This document shows, piece after piece, positions 5,433-8,216 of a stretch of 8,216 bases of DNA; the stretch's first letter is position 1, and each line of letters starts with the position of its first letter. The translations under genes were made by a program, and so were the position numbers. The DNA is from an uncultured Bacilli bacterium (lineage in GTDB: Bacteria; Bacillota_I; Bacilli_A; RF39; UBA660): NCBI GenBank assembly GCA_944345045.1, contig CALVMI010000080.1, positions 1 through 8,216 of the forward strand. The letters are read 5' to 3'. The notes beneath the pieces are model-generated. The model worked only from the letters and a program-made list of their open reading frames with translations. It did no database searches and was not told the DNA's origin.

Positions 5433-7151
5433 ATGATTAAGCTAAAAAGAAGGACAAAATTAGGTATTGTCATATTTTTAATCTTTTTAAATCTTTCTTT
5501 TTTTGTAATTGGTTATGTCAGTTATTTGTATCCTAAATTAGGAGATTTTCAAATTGAAAATGTTGTTGAAACGAATAAGTTTCTAACAGTAAATGTTTCT
5601 CCTTCAACAAATGCGACAAAATATGAAGTTACTGTAAAAAAAGAAGATGAAGTTATTTATCAAAAAAGCGATGAAACAAACCAAATTGTATTAGAAAATT
5701 TAGAAGCTGAACATAATGATGAATTGCAATTTCAGGTTAAGGCTTTTAATAAAAATGATGAAGTAAAAGAAAGTGCGAATACTTATAATTATGTCTATCA
5801 AGATGCAAGTTTTAAAAAAGATCAAATGTATTTTTATACAAATGGTGAGAGCATTTCTTTAACACTTGATGGTTACAATCAAAATGAAGATTATACTGTA
5901 TATATTTATTATGGAAAAAAAATTGTGTATCAACAAGAACATGTTACTTCATCTATTATGATTCCATATGAGTCTTTAGAAGGATATTCGGGAAAGTTAA
6001 ATGCTGTATTGTATAACAAAAATAAAAGAAAAATTAGTACATTTACTTTTTATTTAAATACTCCGGTTGTAGGAAAGGTACACATTTTGAGCCCGGAAGA
6101 GTCTTTTTCTACGAGATGGAATGATGTTAGTATCCATTTTCAGGGTGGCGAGAATGCGAATCATTTTTATTTGAATTTATACACTAATGCTGGTTTAGCA
6201 AATAAAGTGGAAGTATTTCCAGAAGATCACGTTATAGTTCTTCCTGCTGATTATTTGTTGGAAAACACAGATTATACGATTGAATTAGAAGCTGTTTATG
6301 AAGATTTTTCTGAAATTTCTGAAAAAGATGTATTTTCCTTACATGTAAGTGAAATAGAAACGACTAGTCCTGTTTATGTCTCTCATAACCCAAGTTTCAT
6401 TAAAAAAAATACCGAAGTTTCTTTAAATACTAGCACGAGTGAGGCTACTATTTACTATACGACTGATGGTAGTGAGCCAACGGTACAAAGTCTTGTATAT
6501 AAAGAGCCTATTCAGATTCAAAGTGACATGACCATTAAAACGTATGCAGTTAGTAAAAATCGTTATGATTCGGCTATCAACACTTATGAATTTCATATTG
6601 GTGAGAAAACGCCAGTGATTTATTTGAGCCCAAGTAATCAGTTTGGAAATTATGGTGTTCAAAGTGCTGGTTATACGACTGAAGAAGATATGATGAATCG
6701 TCTTGCTGATGTTATTGAAAGACATTTAAAAGAAGCAGGATTTATTGTGTATCGAAATAATCCTTATGGTGATATTAATGCTTGGAATGCTTTTTCAAAT
6801 AGTGTAGGTGCCGACTTTCATTTAGCCATTCATTCTAATGCTTCTAGTACACATACAGCTAGAGGAATTGAAATACATGTTGATAAGGAAACTTCTCCTT
6901 CATTATCCATCGCGTCAAATGTATATAATAATTTATGGAGCATTTATCCAGGAAATACAGAGCCAACATATAATCGTGGTGTAAAATATGCTAGAGGCGA
7001 ACTTGGAGAAGCTAATGACGAATATGTTCGAAATGGTGCTTTAATTGAAGTTGCTTTTCATGATCAGTATGATGATGCTTTGTGGATTGCTGAAAATTTA
7101 GAAGAAATTGGTCAAAATATTGCAAGTTCGATTATTTCCTATTATAATTAA
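5433..7151 (+). CDS. Membrane-anchored N-acetylmuramoyl-L-alanine amidase with beta-domain stalk
   Basis: This 572-residue enzyme is predicted to cut the amide bond between N-acetylmuramic acid and L-alanine in peptidoglycan. A basic N terminus (KLKRRTK) and helix at about 10-32 with no obvious signal-peptidase site suggest a permanent anchor with the rest outside. Three beta-rich, fibronectin-III-like segments (about 34-122, 123-211, 213-306) act as a stalk. Residues 314-389 form a chitobiase/hexosaminidase C-terminal-type repeat (CHB_HEX_C), recognised by ATIYYTTDGSEPT and IKTYAVSKN. Residues 394-572 are an Amidase_3 domain: IYLSPSNQFGN (397-406... region), TEEDMMNRLADV with a likely zinc-binding glutamate at 417 or 418, AIHSNA with zinc-binding His467, and LIEVAFHD with catalytic Glu539. 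The first zinc histidine of the usual DPGHGG motif is absent; SPSNQ takes its place, as I recall in one Amidase_3 subgroup. AGGAG lies 9 bases before the ATG. Anchor plus stalk suggest wall remodelling rather than release as a free lysin. Confidence 0.88.
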   Translation: MIKLKRRTKLGIVIFLIFLNLSFFVIGYVSYLYPKLGDFQIENVVETNKFLTVNVSPSTNATKYEVTVKKEDEVIYQKSDETNQIVLENLEAEHNDELQFQVKAFNKNDEVKESANTYNYVYQDASFKKDQMYFYTNGESISLTLDGYNQNEDYTVYIYYGKKIVYQQEHVTSSIMIPYESLEGYSGKLNAVLYNKNKRKISTFTFYLNTPVVGKVHILSPEESFSTRWNDVSIHFQGGENANHFYLNLYTNAGLANKVEVFPEDHVIVLPADYLLENTDYTIELEAVYEDFSEISEKDVFSLHVSEIETTSPVYVSHNPSFIKKNTEVSLNTSTSEATIYYTTDGSEPTVQSLVYKEPIQIQSDMTIKTYAVSKNRYDSAINTYEFHIGEKTPVIYLSPSNQFGNYGVQSAGYTTEEDMMNRLADVIERHLKEAGFIVYRNNPYGDINAWNAFSNSVGADFHLAIHSNASSTHTARGIEIHVDKETSPSLSIASNVYNNLWSIYPGNTEPTYNRGVKYARGELGEANDEYVRNGALIEVAFHDQYDDALWIAENLEEIGQNIASSIISYYN

Positions 7152-7172
7152 CGTATAGAAGGTGAAAATTAA

Positions 7173-8174
7173 ATGAAATATATTTCTTTTGCAGTTCCTT
7201 GTTATAATTCTGAAGGGTATATGAAACATTGTATCGAGACTTTGTTAAAAGGAGAAGAAGATGTTGAAATTATTTTGGTGGACGATGGCTCAAAAGACAA
7301 AACAGGAAAAATTGCTGATGAATATCAAAAAAAGTATCCAAATATTGTAAAAGTAGTTCATAAAGAAAATGGTGGTCATGGATCTGGTGTTAATAAAGGT
7401 CTTGAACTAGCTACTGGCCTTTATTATAAAGTAGTAGATTCTGATGACTGGGTAGATGAGAATGCTTTAAAAATTGTTTTGGATACAATAAAGCGTCTTC
7501 ATAAAGATAAACAAGACGTGGATATGATGGTTGTTAATTATGTCTATGAGAAAGAAGGCAGTCAAAAAGTTATTCGTTATGCTCAAACTTTACCAGAAAA
7601 TCGAGTTTTTACTTGGGATGAAGTTGGTAAATTTAAAAAAGATGCTTATTTATTAATGCATTCAGTTATTTATAAAACTTCTCTTTTAAAAAAGATTCAT
7701 TTACAGCTTCCGGAAAAAACTTTTTATGTAGATAATATTTTTGTTTATTATCCTTTACCATATGTTAATACGATGTATTATTTGAATGTAGATTTTTATC
7801 GTTATTTTATTGGTCGAAGTGATCAATCAGTTAATGAGCAAGTTATGATTAAACGTATTGATCAGCAAATTTTTGTAACTAAGACGATGATTGATTTTTT
7901 TGATCCATATGATTATTGGGAATCAAATAAGAATTGTGCTAAATATTTGATTCATTACATTGATATTATGATGAGTGTTTCTTCTATATTGCTTCAAGTT
8001 TCTAATACAAAGGAAAACCAAGCTAAAAGAAAAGAATTATGGAAATATTTAAAAGAAAAAAATCCTAAACTTTATCGAACTTGTCGTTTATCTTTGAGTG
8101 GAGCGACTTGTTTTCCACGGGCATTAGCTGTTCCTGTTTATCGGGTAGCTCAAAAAATATATAAGTTCAATTAA
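7173..8174 (+). CDS. Family 2 glycosyltransferase (GT-A fold)
   Basis: This 333-residue cytoplasmic protein is a second family 2 sugar transferase, not a close copy of the one at 2034. ISFAVPCYN (4-12) is the first strand, and ILVDDGSKD (34-42) carries the donor-site aspartates. NGGHGSGVNKGLELATG (66-82) precedes VVDSDDWVD (87-95), which holds the metal-binding DxD. The NGGHGSGVNKG and DSDDW forms recur in a subgroup common in Firmicutes. The C-terminal half is aromatic-rich (YVDNIFVYYPLPYV) with a basic end and no clear membrane span. GAAGGTGA sits about 9 bases before the ATG, and only 21 bases separate it from the amidase stop with no terminator, so the two are very likely co-transcribed. 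A role in a wall-linked polysaccharide or teichoic-acid-type glycan is an inference from that pairing. Donor and acceptor are unknown. Confidence 0.92.
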   Translation: MKYISFAVPCYNSEGYMKHCIETLLKGEEDVEIILVDDGSKDKTGKIADEYQKKYPNIVKVVHKENGGHGSGVNKGLELATGLYYKVVDSDDWVDENALKIVLDTIKRLHKDKQDVDMMVVNYVYEKEGSQKVIRYAQTLPENRVFTWDEVGKFKKDAYLLMHSVIYKTSLLKKIHLQLPEKTFYVDNIFVYYPLPYVNTMYYLNVDFYRYFIGRSDQSVNEQVMIKRIDQQIFVTKTMIDFFDPYDYWESNKNCAKYLIHYIDIMMSVSSILLQVSNTKENQAKRKELWKYLKEKNPKLYRTCRLSLSGATCFPRALAVPVYRVAQKIYKFN

Positions 8175-8216
8175 ATTTTCGCTTGTGTCAAGCATCTGTA
8201 AATTGACATGGGGGGG
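8175..8216. other. Short intergenic tail ending in seven G
   Basis: The 42 bases after the last gene hold a small hairpin (GCTTG 8181-8185, CAAGC 8189-8193) without a following T run, so it is not a convincing terminator. A perfect TTGACA hexamer (8203-8208) follows and forms an inverted repeat with TGTCAA (8186-8191). The sequence ends in seven G (8210-8216). If TTGACA is a -35 box, its -10 lies beyond the edge. The G run may be a sequencing artefact. Confidence 0.5.

Noticed and set aside
8181..8193. Hairpin GCTTG-TGT-CAAGC as terminator of the last operon
   Set aside because: The stem is only five pairs and no T run follows on the plus strand.
1..8216. Reassignment of TGA to tryptophan, as in Mycoplasma relatives
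   Set aside because: All genes use TGG for tryptophan, none contains an in-frame TGA, and the flavodoxin ends at a TGA. The pseudogene's internal stop is TAA.
1..8216. CRISPR array, insertion sequence, phage genes or a defence system
   Set aside because: I found no regularly spaced repeats, no transposase or integrase, no terminal inverted repeats and no nuclease or toxin motifs.

Overview
The window is AT-rich (roughly 30% GC by eye). It has consensus sigma-A style promoters, AGGAG-type ribosome binding sites and short hairpin-plus-U-tract terminators. Together with a peptidoglycan amidase, a NatA/NatB-like ABC exporter and the codon choice, this points to a low-GC Firmicute (Bacilli, Erysipelotrichia or RF39-like, or Clostridia). 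The standard bacterial code fits: every tryptophan in the genes is TGG and no TGA lies inside a reading frame. The left edge cuts into a gene and the right edge stops in a run of G, so the window may be a whole contig.

Left part (1-830). The last codons of an unrecognised plus-strand gene meet, stop codon on stop codon, a decayed minus-strand gene for a small two-helix membrane protein that carries one frameshift and one internal stop. Next come a minus-strand terminator and a tRNA-Glu with the uncommon CUC anticodon. The tRNA promoter and the promoter of the following plus-strand genes are divergent and share their -35 sequence.

Middle part (829-3074). A flavodoxin and an RpiB/LacA/LacB-type isomerase homologue overlap by 23 bases and form a two-gene operon. 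A 55-base gap then holds a promoter, the operon's terminator and the ribosome binding site of the next gene, all overlapping. That next gene is a family 2 glycosyltransferase.

Right part (3075-8216). An ABC-2 type exporter (ATPase then permease, overlapping) has its own promoter and ends at a terminator. A strong promoter (TTGAGA-17-TATAAT) then drives a membrane-anchored amidase with several beta-rich domains, followed 21 bases later by a second family 2 glycosyltransferase. Several gene products act at the envelope: the exporter exports a substrate, the amidase cuts peptidoglycan outside the membrane, and the glycosyltransferases probably make surface glycans. All intact protein genes are on the plus strand.

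I see no clear new system. The most distinctive signals are the compact promoter/terminator/ribosome-binding-site overlap at 1979-2033, the architecture and metal site of the amidase, and the reconstructed pseudogene.
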